In this document: positions 8,939 through 20,010 of the stretch, in pieces
Layout: every line of letters begins with the position of its first letter
Numbering within the stretch: the stretch's first letter is position 1
Assembly (NCBI GenBank): GCA_019044685.2
Contig: JAGTXX020000004.1
Location: 620,001-684,000, forward strand
Reading direction: 5' to 3'
From: Nannochloris sp. 'desiccata'
Lineage: Eukaryota > Chlorophyta > Trebouxiophyceae > Chlorellales > Chlorellaceae
Length of the DNA stretch: 64,000 nt
Program-made: the position numbers and the translations under genes
Notes under the pieces: model-generated
Databases searched by the model: none
What the model saw: only the letters and a program-made list of their open reading frames with translations
Told to the model about the DNA's origin: nothing

Positions 8939-11118
8939 ATGGCGAAAGCATCTAAAAAGGCCAGCGCTGTGGCCGCCCAACAGGAGGCTGAGAACCTAAA
9001 GAAAAAGAAGATGGCTCAGAAGAAGGCTGCATCCGACTCAGAGGTAATTTAAGCTCCAGTTTGCTGGGAATTGACGCTTGCATGCTCGAATTTCACATGC
9101 ATGCTGTTTAGTGGGGCGCCGCCGCTCAATATTTCTCCGGTTTGGTTTATGAATTGCGCTCTGTGCATTTTATATATGCAATCTAATATGATAATTAGGA
9201 GTTTACACCCCGGCGGCCGCTCGCATCTATTTAATCTGTCTTGTGCCTTGAATCTCATCTTGCTCACCCTTCTTTTAACTCTTTTCTTGCTCTGTAGGAC
9301 TCTTCTTCCTCCGAGGAATCTTCTGATGATTCTAGCTCTTCCGACAGCAGCGACTCTGACTCCGATTCCGAGGAGAAGAAGCCTGCCGCCAAGAAGAAGG
9401 CTGCTGCTGCCGCCCCTGCTCCTGCTAAGAAGGCTGACTCCAGCTCTTCTGACGACTCTTCTTCCGACGATGACTCATCCTCTGACGAAGAAGAAGAAGA
9501 AAAGAAGAAGCCTGCTGCCAAGGCTGCTACCAACGGCAAGGCCGCCAAGAAGGCTGACTCCAGCTCTTCTGACGACTCTTCCTCCGATGACTCCAGCTCT
9601 GAAGAAGAAGAAGAGGAGGAGAAGCCTGCTGCCAAGGGTACCAAACGTGCCGCTGATGGTAAAAAGAAGGCTGCCTCTTCCGACGACTCCTCCTCTTCTG
9701 ACGACGATTCTTCCTCCGATGAAGAAGAAGAAGAAGAAAAGAAAGAAGAAAAGCCCGCTGCCAAGAAAACCAAGGCTGCCGCTCCGGCTTCCAACGTTGA
9801 TACTTCTGTTTGCAACGGAAGTCGCACTGTCTTTGTCCGTAACTTACCTTGGTCTGCTGCTGAAGAGGATATTCGCGCTTATCTCGAATCCGCTGGCCCC
9901 ATTGCTGAAGTCAGAATCGCTATGGACTATGATGGCCGTCCCAAGGGCTTTGCCCATGTCCAATTTGAGACTCTTGAAGGAGCTGCTGGGGCTATTGCTC
10001 TCACTGGTGGAGAGCTTTCTGGGCGTCAAGTACATATTGAAACTACCACTGAACGCACAGCCCGTAAGTTAATCATCAAATTTAATAATTTAAGTCTTTT
10101 TGGCGATAAAAATGTCATCGCCTTTTTTTTTTTTTTTTTTTTATATATATATATAATAAATGTTTCTCTGCCGGCGGGGAGGCGTGTGTGTGTTGCCGCA
10201 TACCGTTTCCCTCTGTGTGGGGTGCCGTTCTTTTCTTTAACCGGAAAGGTTTTTGTTGGTACACAGCCCATCAGTAACGCCGCATACTAAGAACTCTAGT
10301 TGTAGGCCCTAGGCCTCCTAGGGATGCCGAGTGCTGATTCCATCTCCATGGGGAGCTCCGTCGGAGCAGGTACCCTTTTGGTTCTACCCAGCACCTGACA
10401 AATCATTAAAACTCTTTTTTAATTTTTAATTTCTCTTTATTACGTCGATCTAGCATTCCTAATTAGCTAGCTATTCATTACTAAATTTCGACATTTTCTA
10501 ACTATTTTTATTTTACTCTTGCTTTTTTCCCCGTCATTCCATTCTCTAAATTATTTTCTTTTTTTCTTCTTCTGTGTAGGTACCCCTGGTGGCGGTGCTG
10601 GTGGTGATTCCGGCAGCACCCTCTTCGTCAAGGGTTTTGACAAATACCTCGGTGAAGATGAGGTCCGTAACCAGTTGACTGCTGCCTTTGCCAACTACGG
10701 AGAAGTTCAGAACATCAGATTACCTACAGATCGCGAGACGGGTGAGCTCAAGGGCTTTGGCTATGTTCAGTTCGGCACTGCTGATGAGAAGAACGCCGCT
10801 GCTGAGATGGACGGTCAAGAAGCTGCTGGTGGCTGGCTCAAGGTTGATGTGAACTCTCAGTCAACCCCTGGTGGTGGAGGTCGTGGAGGATTTGGAGGTG
10901 GTGGTCGGGGTGGAGGTCGCTTTGACAGCGGTGGCCGTGGCGGTGGTCGTGGCTTTGGCGGTGGCCGTGGCGGCGGCAGATTTGATTCTGGCGGTCGTGG
11001 AGGTGGCCGTGGATTTAGTGGTGGTCGCGGAGGGGGCCGTGGGTACGATAGCAAGCCTCGTATGTCGATTGATGCCAGTGCTGGTGGTTCTGGAAAGAAA
11101 ATGACTTTTGACGATTAA
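8939..11118 (+). CDS. Nucleolin-like protein (acidic, two RRMs, RGG tail)
   Basis: Exons 8939-9043, 9298-10063 and 10580-11118 give 469 residues. Residues about 36-195 alternate Ser/Asp/Glu acidic tracts with Lys/Ala-rich spacers. RRM1 begins near 211 with 'TVFVRNLPWSAAEEDI' and has RNP1 'KGFAHVQF'. RRM2 begins near 303 with 'LFVKGFDKYLGEDEV' and has RNP1 'KGFGYVQF'. Residues about 388-446 are RGG/GGRGGG repeats with interspersed Phe. This is the nucleolin/NSR1 layout; these proteins act in rDNA chromatin and pre-rRNA processing in the nucleolus. Acidic tracts are probable casein kinase 2 targets. Intron 2 is unusually long (516 bases) and holds a structured element listed separately. Confidence 0.93.
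10305..10400 (+). ncRNA. Candidate structured RNA in nucleolin intron 2
   Basis: Within the 516-base intron a perfect 7-bp hairpin (CCCTAGG 10307-10313 with CCTAGGG 10317-10323) is followed by a nested four-way junction. The outer stem is GTGCTG 10331-10336 with CAGCAC 10389-10394. It encloses CCAT/ATGG (10340-10351), GCTCC/GGAGC (10355-10367) and GGTACC pairing with GG and TACC (10369-10388). Animal nucleolin introns host snoRNAs; here I find no convincing C/D boxes, and an ACA at 10398 is only suggestive of an H/ACA end. Loop sizes do not fit a tRNA. The class is unknown. Confidence 0.35.
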
Positions 11119-11584
11119 ACAAAAGAAAGAAAGAAAATATGATTCTTAGTATATTCTTGTTCTCTTTATGCTAGAAGCTGTTGCTGTTTGTCCCCCTATA
11201 AACCATCCTCGCAACCTCAACCTCAAGCGCAAGATCCCCTCTATTCATTGATTCCAACAAAAATCAATCAATTCTCAAAATCGTTTCTGTTCTCTTTTCT
11301 TCCTTTCTTTCTCTTCTTTCTTAAGGTTGCTTTATAAACACATCTTTTATTATCTATGATGCGATTTTTCTTCTCGTCTGTCTGTCCATGTGCTGAAGCA
11401 ATTATCTTTTCCGGCACAAAGAAAATAGCATTACAAAGAAAACCAAATTATAAATACAATTAGCATTTGGCACCACCGCCACTGTAAAACATTTTATAAT
11501 ACCATAATAATAATATTAGAAAGAAAGATGTATAGAATATCAATGTTCCTATAATTGCTACATTTCCTCAATAGTATTCTTTCC
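11119..11584. other. Convergent intergenic, nucleolin / DUF711
   Basis: 3' flanks of two convergent genes. Pyrimidine-rich, with a TGTAA near 11483 on the plus strand. No gene seen. Confidence 0.4.
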
Positions 11585-13010
11585 TTAAAGGCTCATGACG
11601 CCGCTATCTACTAAGTATGGACTCGTATAAGACGTCTTCTCTCCTGGGATCGCTCCTAGCACCGGCAGCAACCGCACTGACAGTTGTTTTCCACCTAAAC
11701 GTTGAGACAACGCCGCGACATCGAGTAGCACGGCTGCAGCTTTAGTGACTAGTACTTCCCGCTCTTTCGTAGTTGCATTCGGGCCTGGGCCAGGAACTGG
11801 GACTGTGTCGAGACCAACACCGCAGACTGCAGAATATTGAAGCAACGATTGAATAGAAATTCTGCCCTCTTCTGCTGCCTTTGCAAGCCCTCTGTCTTCA
11901 CAAACAGGCAACATTAAGCCGCAATACCCTATTCTATCTACAGAAACAGACTGCAGAGCTTGGGTCACACGTTCCGTGATGGCAAGGGTGCCTGAATCCC
12001 CGAATTTTTCAAGGAGCGGTAATTTTTCAAAGGCGGCAGTGATAGTGGTAGATTCCTCAAGACACGGAGCTACGCTTGTGTCGATACCCAGATAGTAGAC
12101 TTTCCTACCTTCAGAAGAACATATAGAGGAAGATGCTATCTTTTTTGCTTCATTTTCAATAGGTTGTAGAGCTTTGTTTAAGACATGTTTCGTGAATAGG
12201 TGGGCATCTGCCAGATCTCTACGTGGCATGTCTGCTGCTGCTGCTGCTTTTGAAAATGCTTCGTAAAGAAGTCCGCTATTCTCGGTGCCTATGGCAAACG
12301 ATATTGGAGGAATCTCGTTTTTATCAATGCGACTGCTAGGTGGTGGAGCTTCGGCTGCTGGAAAAAACGGAATACCAGGTTTGCAATTAAAAGAGACTGC
12401 AAAACGAAAATTAGCGTCCCCGTCGGTCAGTTCAGCTATTCTAAAAATCTCTTCTGCTAGGCGTTTTGCTTCATAAAAGTCCCACTCGGGTTGCCATGCA
12501 ACCGTAAGACTTGTAAATTTCAACGAAGCGACGAGTTCAGAGATAAAGTGTTTGTCGGAAAGGAAGGTGCGACTGTTGGCGGGGCTTGTGCTGCCAAGAG
12601 AAAGAAATGAGAGTCCGTGTGCAACGCAGCACTGTTCCAGAGCGATAGCCATGTCTAGTGCTTGTTTTCTACTAGTTATATTTTGCTGCAAAGCTCGAGT
12701 CGCGATCCGAATTGTCTGGACCTCATAGCCTGCACAGAGAAAAGTGAAAAGCAAAAACGTCGAAGAGCGGTGACGGTTTAGAGAAAAATATATGCCCAAG
12801 TTTAGTTCAATGGGTCCGATAATACGCCGATCTACCTTTTGACTCGTATATAGATTGCAATTTTTGCAAGAATTCTGCTGCAGGCTCTACTTGTAAGCTA
12901 AGTAGCTCTGGGTCAGTATAGTTGATGCTTTCGGAAATGAAAGCTGTAATAGTTCTGATTTTGAAAAAATTAGCGAGTGCATCATTTTCATCTAGATCCA
13001 TTGTGTACAT
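11585..13010 (-). CDS. DUF711 / UPF0210 family protein
   Basis: Exons 13010-12836 and 12729-11585 give 439 residues. The N-terminal 'IRTITAFIS' and 'YEVQTIRIAT' segments, 'LGSTSPANS', and the C-terminal 'YCGLMLPVCEDRGLAKAAEEG' and 'GLDTVPVPG' blocks fit the DUF711/UPF0210 family, found in bacteria, archaea and some algae. The bacterial fold is related to glycyl-radical enzymes, but no catalytic role has been established. No transit peptide is evident, so it is probably cytosolic. A second ATG follows three codons after the first. Divergent from the pseudouridine synthase. Confidence 0.82.
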
Positions 13011-13220
13011 GAATAGTCGTTAGTTTGGAATTACTGATTGGATTTGCCACCATCAACTCAAAATCATGATTTTTAAATAGTCGTCGCCGTTGCTTAAAGC
13101 TGGCAGCAATATACATTCTTGCAAATATTTAGACATCATTACACATAATTCAATGCATGCAATATCCAAAATGCGACAAAGTATTTATTCATATCACCCA
13201 ATGCTGTAATTTTCTGTGAA

Positions 13221-15122
13221 ATGTCGATAGCATCTGATCTTGAGCATCTCGAATCGGAGAGGCAAAGAGTGGCCCTTCTCCGCACAAATGCGGAACCAGA
13301 TGATGCCCAGCCTAATAAAGATGACTACATCATCATCGCCGGTAAATATCGCGTGGTAAGAAGATGATCCTTAGATTTTATTTATTTTCCATTCTCCCTC
13401 GACACCGCCGTCACCAACCCTCACCCCCTTTTACTTGACTAAAATTTACCAGGTTACCCCGTATCATTTCGATTTTATGTTTGGAGTTAGAGAAAGACAC
13501 CATAACCGAAACATCATCGATATCTTCACCCAGGTAAGAAATTATGAACTTCTCTATCTCTCTTCCTCACCTCACCACCTGTCAAACTTTTCTTTCTTTT
13601 TCCCGTGTAACAGGAATTTCCAGCGCGTAGTCGTGACTATTACCTCCACGCTTTTCGTACCGGCCTTCTAACTGTCGAAAACATGCCCACCGCCGGAGCA
13701 GATACCTTGCTCGCAGCAGGCACCCGCTGCCGTCATCTTGTCCACCGCCATGAACCCCCCGTCGCAGCCACCCCCATTGAAATAGTCGGATCAACTCCTA
13801 AGTACATAGCTGTAAATAAACCTGCAAGTATGCCAGTCCACGTGGCAGGGCAATATAGAAAGAATACCGTGCTGGGCGTGCTCAGCGCAGAGAGACCAGA
13901 ATTATTGCCGCTCCTTCCTGTCCATCGATTAGACAAGCCGGTTTCTGGGGTTTTAATTTTCGCTCGAGATGCCGTATCTGCGGATATTTTGAGGTTAGAA
14001 ATTGCGGATAAAGGGGCTGTGAGGAAAATGTATGTAGCCAGGGTAGCTGGAAAGTTTCCTTTTTCTTCGACAGCGGACGCTCCCGTTCCTGTTCCCGTTG
14101 CTGCTGCTGCTGCTGCTGCTGGTGGTGGTGGTCATATGACTAGTGGAAAGGGTGATATAATCCTTGTCGATGTGCCTTTAGCGTTTGACACCAAACTAAA
14201 TCATGCTATTCCGATGCCTAACCTTTTAGAACCATCTGTTAAAGAAGAGGATGCAGGTGACGGTGGCGGTGGCGGTGCAGTGCATGCTGCTGTAGACGAG
14301 GCGGTTTTGGGAGATGAAAAAAGAAAGTTTGAGACAGTGATGCAACCGAGTGGCACCCCTATTCCTAGAGCAGATGCAGAAGCTGAAATAGAAGATCGAA
14401 ATCAAATAGAAGACATAGGGGAGGAAAATCAAGAAAGTAAACGAAGCAAGAAACGAAAACTAAAACTCAAGAAGAAAAATAAACTTTCCAAAGCCGAACG
14501 CATCGCCGCAGTTGAAGCATCCAGGGCCGCCGCCGCGACTCGAGCCCCCCAAGCCCGGCCAGCTGCCACTGAATTCCGTTTACTCGCCATAGCGCCCGAT
14601 GGATTAACTTCCCTTGTAGAATGTAGACCGCTGACTGGTCGATCCCATCAACTACGAGCTCATCTGGCGTGGTTGGGGCATCCAATTGCCAATGATCTCC
14701 AATACGGTGGAAAGTACGATGGTCCTACCAGTGCGCGATTATTGGCTAAAGATTTGGGTATTTCATGGCATGATAATCCTGAATCAGGCGCTGGCATTGT
14801 CAACCCAGCTACGATCAAAACTATCAAAGATGGTGCCGGCGGCGGTGGCGGTGGCGATGCCATGAATAATATTGATAACATTTGCCTCGATTTTGAGTGT
14901 CCTACTGAGTACCATGACCCGTATTGCCCCCATTGTCCATTCTACGGTCCAAAAGATTTCCCAACTGATGTACGGCCGTTATGGTTGCATGCACACAGAT
15001 ATGAGAACACGAGAAAGAGCAGTATTGATGGAAAGAGCGAATGGGTGTTTGAGGCACCGTTGCCTGAGTGGGCGAATGCGGAATGGGTGCCACCATCATC
15101 GACACCACTCCCACCGTCTTGA
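13221..15122 (+). CDS. RluA-family pseudouridine synthase (RPUSD2-like)
   Basis: Exons 13221-13355, 13453-13533 and 13614-15122 give 574 residues. The catalytic motif 'VHRLDKPVSGVLIFAR' holds the aspartate (about residue 177) that attacks uridine C1'; 'YIAVNKPASMPVHV' and 'ECRPLTGRSHQLRAHLAWLG' are the other RluA motifs. Family members isomerise uridine to pseudouridine in tRNA, rRNA or mRNA. The N-terminal 'RDYYLHAFRTGLLTVEN' region is like eukaryotic RPUSD2/Rib2. A long Ala/Gly, acidic and Lys-rich insertion (about residues 210-370) separates the catalytic aspartate from the C-terminal half. A Cys/His cluster 'DPYCPHCPFYGPKDFP' near the end is typical of eukaryotic members. No presequence seen. 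Confidence 0.92.
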
Positions 15123-15289
15123 TTAATAGAATAGAAAAAGTTGAATAATTTATCATTTTATTAAAATGGGTCAAAGATTTGTTTTAAAAATATATCGATA
15201 TGTACTTTTTTGTGCAACGTGAGTGCTGACTCAGCAGACTCTCAGAGATAGAAATATGGAGAGAGTCGTCATTTTTAAATCTAATCCAA

Positions 15290-17007
15290 CTATCCAACGA
15301 AGCCGAAATAATCTGATGGATCTTGTGATAATGCAGTCCTTCTCTTCCTCTCAGCTTTTCTATCCTCCCCACCAACTTTACTAGCACCACCCTCCTCATC
15401 ATCAGAGGAAGAGGAGACGCTTGGTGCTTCCACCCCAGTCTCCGCTCTTTCTTCCAGTCGTAATTTTCTTAATTCTTGATCAATAGCGTCCGCAGTGGGT
15501 ATACTCCGTGGTCCTAAAGCTTTCTTAGCTTCCTCTAGTGAGGCATATTCAGGTAAAGGTCGGATTCCTAGTACCTCTGGCCTTCTACTGTTTTTAATAT
15601 TGGCATCTCTGCTGTTTTCTTCAGTAAGTTGTCGGATACCAACCGTGTCGCCGCCACCAACACGACTGCTATTTGGCAAGCTCTCTGCATCAATGTTGAA
15701 ACATCTCACTGCAGGGCCTTCTAAGAATTTAACAAGTGCATTGTGCACGTCATTTGGTGCGTCTTGGAGTACATAATGCCCAGTTTGAGGTATTTGCACA
15801 ACTGTGATAGACGCTGCCGTCTGTTCTGCTAGCCTGGCCAAGGTAGCTGCGGCCTCTGGTGGCACCATAGCGCTTCTTTCTCCATGTACAACTAATAAAT
15901 GCGCTTTTATGGAATTAAGACTACGTTTCATAGCGTCGATATCGAAATTAAAAAAGAATGCAGGTTCCATGTTGATTTCTAGCTCAGCAGGCAAATCATC
16001 ATCAAGAAATCTTTCTCTGAATGAAACTTGTGCTGTTTTTGCTGTACTAGGGCGTAGCATAGAGACAGCATTCTGTGCTGCTGCAGCAGGTGGTCGCGTC
16101 AGCCTGTCTAAAATCTGTTTAATTTCTTCTGTGTCTTCTTTTGTAGTGGAAGAAAGAAGATTGGTAAACACCGCGGGACCGATATGGGTGAGTGGGGACA
16201 TGAGAAATGCAGCACACTGCGCTGGAGATTGGAATTTTAAGCCTTGACCCAACCAAAACGACCACCATGGCAGCATCTCAGCAGCAGAAGAGGAGGTTGA
16301 ATCCTGCTCAACTGCAGGCGATAGGCCAAAATCTAAGACAGCCACCGCTCCTATTAAATTTGGAGCTTTATTGGCTAAAGTAAGAGCCACAGCACCCCCG
16401 ATTCCACATCCAACAACGGCAACAGGTCTAATATACAAATCTTTAGCAATGATAAATGCGTTGACGTCTTCAGCTAGGTGGGAAGCTGAATAATTATTAC
16501 TAGATGAAGGGTTGGTGCAGCCGTGACCCCGGAGATCCAGAGCAAAGACAGTGTAGCCTCTGTTATATAATTTCGTGCCCAATTCGATCCAGCTAGTTGC
16601 AGAATTAGCGATATCATGGAGGAGGAGGATTATATCATCGCTAGTATGAGGCCAAGAGAAGTAGTGGAGTCGGATGCCCGTGGACAGGTCGATGAAGTGC
16701 TCCTTGTGTTTAGGGGAGGAGGAAGAAAAAGAATGTTGGAAGGAGTTGACTAGTTGTTCTAGATGTGGAGTGCATCTGCGGAGGGGGGTAAAAGGACGAA
16801 AAGTTAAAGTTAAAAAGGATAGCAAGATTTGATGAGGACCAAGTAATTGCAAAGGCAAGATGCTGACCTGACTGTGGAGAGGAGATATTCCGAGAACGAC
16901 GCCCACACTTTTAGAGCATCTTCTCCTGATGTCGGCAGAGCTTCCAGTCCGTGAAAAAGCTTAAAGGCTTCAACCTGCAGCAATTTGAAAATGAGCTTCA
17001 TGATCAT
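15290..17007 (-). CDS. Alpha/beta-hydrolase-fold protein lacking the catalytic triad
   Basis: Exons 17007-16868 and 16775-15290 give 541 residues. The fold is clear from 'IILLLHDIANSATSW', 'VFALDLRGHGCTNPSS', the nucleophile-elbow region 'VAVVGCGIGGAVALTLAN' (about 167-184), 'LLVVHGERSAMVPPEAA' and 'IPQTGHYVLQDAP'. In active relatives the elbow is G-x-S-x-G; here the serine position is Gly (GCGIG). The usual acidic residue in the HGxxDxxVP motif is Ser. The histidine is kept. An active esterase or lipase is therefore unlikely. The C-terminal 150 residues are unrelated, charged and partly disordered. An alternative ATG lies two codons downstream. Confidence 0.8.
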
Positions 17008-17357
17008 GTTTTCGCAAATATATTTAACTTGCGCTGCACTAGGTCAGCTCTTTAATAATATCCTACCTGGCTCTCTATCGTATCCATAGTTATTATGAAA
17101 ATGCACTGCAAAGTAGAAAAAGAAGAATGATATTTCAAAGTCAAAATTTTCCTTCAAAATGCGAAAATGTTGCCGATTTTCTTTCATAAGCAGTAGCATC
17201 CATTTCAAGAGGTTATACCATATTTGAAATACACAATTTCATTGTTGTTGGTTTTATCTACGTGGAACAGCGGAACCAACGCACGCTGTCCACTTGCAAT
17301 AATTAATATATTTTTCTCTGATTGGAATTATTTATTCTAAAGCAATACTTTAGCACT
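17008..17357. promoter_or_regulatory. Divergent intergenic, hydrolase-like / Clf1
   Basis: AT-rich shared 5' region. Nothing specific recognised. Confidence 0.3.
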
Positions 17358-19658
17358 ATGGACGGCGGAGGTGGAGATCGCCAGGTGCGCCTGCCGCGGG
17401 CCACTGCTGTAAAGAATAAACAGCCAGCGCCCACACAGATTACAGCAGAACAAATTCTACGCGAGTCTAAAGCTTTACAAGCAGACGAGTTCAAGCCTCC
17501 CAAGGTCACAATTACCGACCCCGAGGAACTAGCAGGTATGTTTGCATGCAAATTTCTAGAAATACTTAAGTTCAAACGCTTAATAGGTTCCCCTTTTCTC
17601 AACTTAATCTTTCCCGCCCCTGATGATTCGTTTCATTATTTATTCTCACCATTTTCTCCACTTTTTTCGTTTACAGAGTACCGTTTAAATAAGAGAAAGG
17701 AGTTTGAAGATAACGCTCGTCGTGTAGGGCGCTGGAACGCTTCCATTTGGATCAAATACGCTCAATGGGAAGAACAACAAAAAGATTTCCGCCGTGCCCG
17801 CAGCGTCTGGGAACGAGCCCTCGATGTCGACCACCGCAACCTCTCTGTATGGCTTAAATACGTAGAAATGGAAATGCGACATCGTTTTGTCAACCACGCA
17901 CGTAATATATGGGATAGGGCTGTTACTCTACTCCCTAGAATAGATCAGTTGTGGTACAAATACATTCACATGGAGGAAATGCTTGGAAATGTAGCTGGAG
18001 CGCGACAAATTTTTGAACGATGGATGCAATGGGAGCCTGATCATCATGGTTGGGCAGCATACATTAAGATGGAATTGCGATATAATGAAGTAGAGAGAGC
18101 TAGAATGATTTATGAACGTTATGTGCTGTGCTTACCCTCTGTCAAAGCCTGGGTACGTTATGCTAAATTTGAATTGCAGTATGCAAATGACCCTGCTGCT
18201 GCAAGACGTTGTTATGAACGATCTGTGGAAGAGCTAGGGGAAGATGAACAAGATGAAGAGCTGTTTATTAAGTTTGCAGAATTTGAAGAAAAAGTCGGTG
18301 AAAACGAACGAGCACGTGCTATTTATCGCTACGCTTTAGATCATCTCCCTAAAGCTGCTGCTGGGGACGTTTATAAACGGTATATGGCATTTGAAAAGCA
18401 GCGTGGGGATGTTACAGGCATGGAAGAGGCTATTGTTGCGGAACGGCGGTTTGCCTACGAGGAGCAAGTAAAACAAAACCCTTTAAATTATGATGCCTGG
18501 TTTGATTATGTCAGGTTAGAAGAGAGTGCTGGGGATGTAGACAAATGCAGAGATGTGTACGAAAGGGCTATTTCTGCAGTACCACCAGCACCAGAAAAGC
18601 GATACTGGCAGCGGTATATTTATTTATGGATACGATACGCTTTATTCGAAGAACTGGACGCAGAAGACCCAGAACGATGTCGAGAAGTCTACCGCGCATG
18701 TTTAAAACTAATTCCACATAAAGCATTTACTTTCGCAAAAGTGTGGGTTATGGCAGCGCAATTTGAAATCCGACAATTGAAACTAGATTCAGCTAGAAAA
18801 ATTTTGGGAATGGCTATTGGCCTGTGCCCCAAGGATAAGCTTTTCAGGAGTTATATTGAAATGGAGCTGGCTTTAGGGAGTATTGAACGGTGTAGAAAGC
18901 TCTATGAAAAGTACTTGGAGTGGAACACGTCTGCTGCTGGAGCATGGTCTCGGTTTGCAGAATTAGAGGCCTCCCTAGGAGAAGCCGACCGCGCTCGTGC
19001 TTTGTACGAACTAGCTATAGCACAACCTGCGTTAGATATGCCTGAAGCGCTTTGGAAGGCGTTTATAGACTTTGAAATTGCTGAAGGAGAGCGGGACGCC
19101 GCACGGGCAGTATATGAAAGACTGCTTCAGAGAACCCATCATGTGAAAGTATGGATATCATATGCTAAATTTGAATCTACCCCCATATCTGTCCTCTCTG
19201 CATCGTTGATACAGGATGGAGAGACCGAGGAAGAGGTCGCTGAACGGGTGGCTGCAGCGGAAGCAGCTGAAAAGGAAGCTGATGGCGGTAGTGTGAGTGG
19301 TCCTGAGAGTAGAGCAGAAAGAGAGGCACGTGCCCGTGCTGTGTACGATCGTGGGTTTAAAGCATTGCGAGAGTTACAGCCTGATGCAAAGGAAGAAGCA
19401 GTCATGTTGTTGGAAGCTTGGAGAGACTTTGAGAAAACAGCAACATCAGCGACGGCTGTGGCTGAAGTTGAGGGCAAGATGCCACGTCGTGTCAAACGTA
19501 AAAGGCCAATTGAGCTTGAAGATGGCACGAGAACTGGTGGATTGGAAGAGTATTATGATTATATATTCCCTGATGAAGCTGCAGCCGCGCCTAATTTGAA
19601 AATATTGGAAGCGGCGTATCGATGGAAAAAACAGAAAATGGCAGCTACTGATGAATAA
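17358..19658 (+). CDS. CRNKL1: Crooked-neck/Clf1 HAT-repeat splicing factor
   Basis: Exons 17358-17535 and 17677-19658 give 719 residues. The start region 'QITAEQILRESKALQ' and 'DPEELAEYRLNKRKEFED' (joined across the intron) matches Crooked neck. Tandem HAT repeats fill most of the rest, for example 'VNHARNIWDRAVTLLPRIDQ' and 'MEEMLGNVAGARQIFERWMQ'. The protein scaffolds the Prp19-associated complex in the spliceosome and is nuclear. The 141-base intron is a multiple of three and has no in-frame stop, so retention would insert 47 residues without breaking the frame. The conserved junction argues it is normally removed. Confidence 0.97.
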   Translation: MDGGGGDRQVRLPRATAVKNKQPAPTQITAEQILRESKALQADEFKPPKVTITDPEELAGMFACKFLEILKFKRLIGSPFLNLIFPAPDDSFHYLFSPFSPLFSFTEYRLNKRKEFEDNARRVGRWNASIWIKYAQWEEQQKDFRRARSVWERALDVDHRNLSVWLKYVEMEMRHRFVNHARNIWDRAVTLLPRIDQLWYKYIHMEEMLGNVAGARQIFERWMQWEPDHHGWAAYIKMELRYNEVERARMIYERYVLCLPSVKAWVRYAKFELQYANDPAAARRCYERSVEELGEDEQDEELFIKFAEFEEKVGENERARAIYRYALDHLPKAAAGDVYKRYMAFEKQRGDVTGMEEAIVAERRFAYEEQVKQNPLNYDAWFDYVRLEESAGDVDKCRDVYERAISAVPPAPEKRYWQRYIYLWIRYALFEELDAEDPERCREVYRACLKLIPHKAFTFAKVWVMAAQFEIRQLKLDSARKILGMAIGLCPKDKLFRSYIEMELALGSIERCRKLYEKYLEWNTSAAGAWSRFAELEASLGEADRARALYELAIAQPALDMPEALWKAFIDFEIAEGERDAARAVYERLLQRTHHVKVWISYAKFESTPISVLSASLIQDGETEEEVAERVAAAEAAEKEADGGSVSGPESRAEREARARAVYDRGFKALRELQPDAKEEAVMLLEAWRDFEKTATSATAVAEVEGKMPRRVKRKRPIELEDGTRTGGLEEYYDYIFPDEAAAAPNLKILEAAYRWKKQKMAATDE

Positions 19659-20010
19659 AAATAATACTGCTCGACGTTGATCGTCGAAACTATCTTTAAT
19701 TCATAATAATGGTTTATAAAACTTTGTGTAAATGAAGCTTTGTGCTATTAAAGATCGTTTCTTGGGTTGAAAATTGAACGTCAGGAAAGCAAAACGAGAT
19801 GTAAAAGAAGCTGGGCCGGTGAGCCGGTTGCAGCAGAGGAAAATTTCATTGAAAAAAATAATAGAGAGAAGATCAAAGCAGGAAAACACATATACATTAT
19901 AAGCATAAAAACAAAATACCATGTAACAGTGCCACAGCTGTAATAGACATAGAATTACTAAAGAAAGAAAGAACGGAAGCGCTTGATTCTTTTGTTCTTG
20001 TTCCAGTACT
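19659..20010. other. Convergent intergenic, Clf1 / citrate synthase
   Basis: 3' flanks of two convergent genes, with a TGTAA at 19727-19731 after the Clf1 stop. No gene seen. Confidence 0.4.

Noticed and set aside
9071..10072. 333-codon and opposite-strand 187-codon frames across the nucleolin acidic region
   Set aside because: Both are shadows of the Ser/Asp/Glu/Lys repeats of nucleolin, and RRM1 is encoded in the third frame.
10331..10394. Cloverleaf-like fold read as a tRNA
   Set aside because: Loops of the first two arms are only 4 and 3 bases, the T-arm does not form in the right place and total length is too short.
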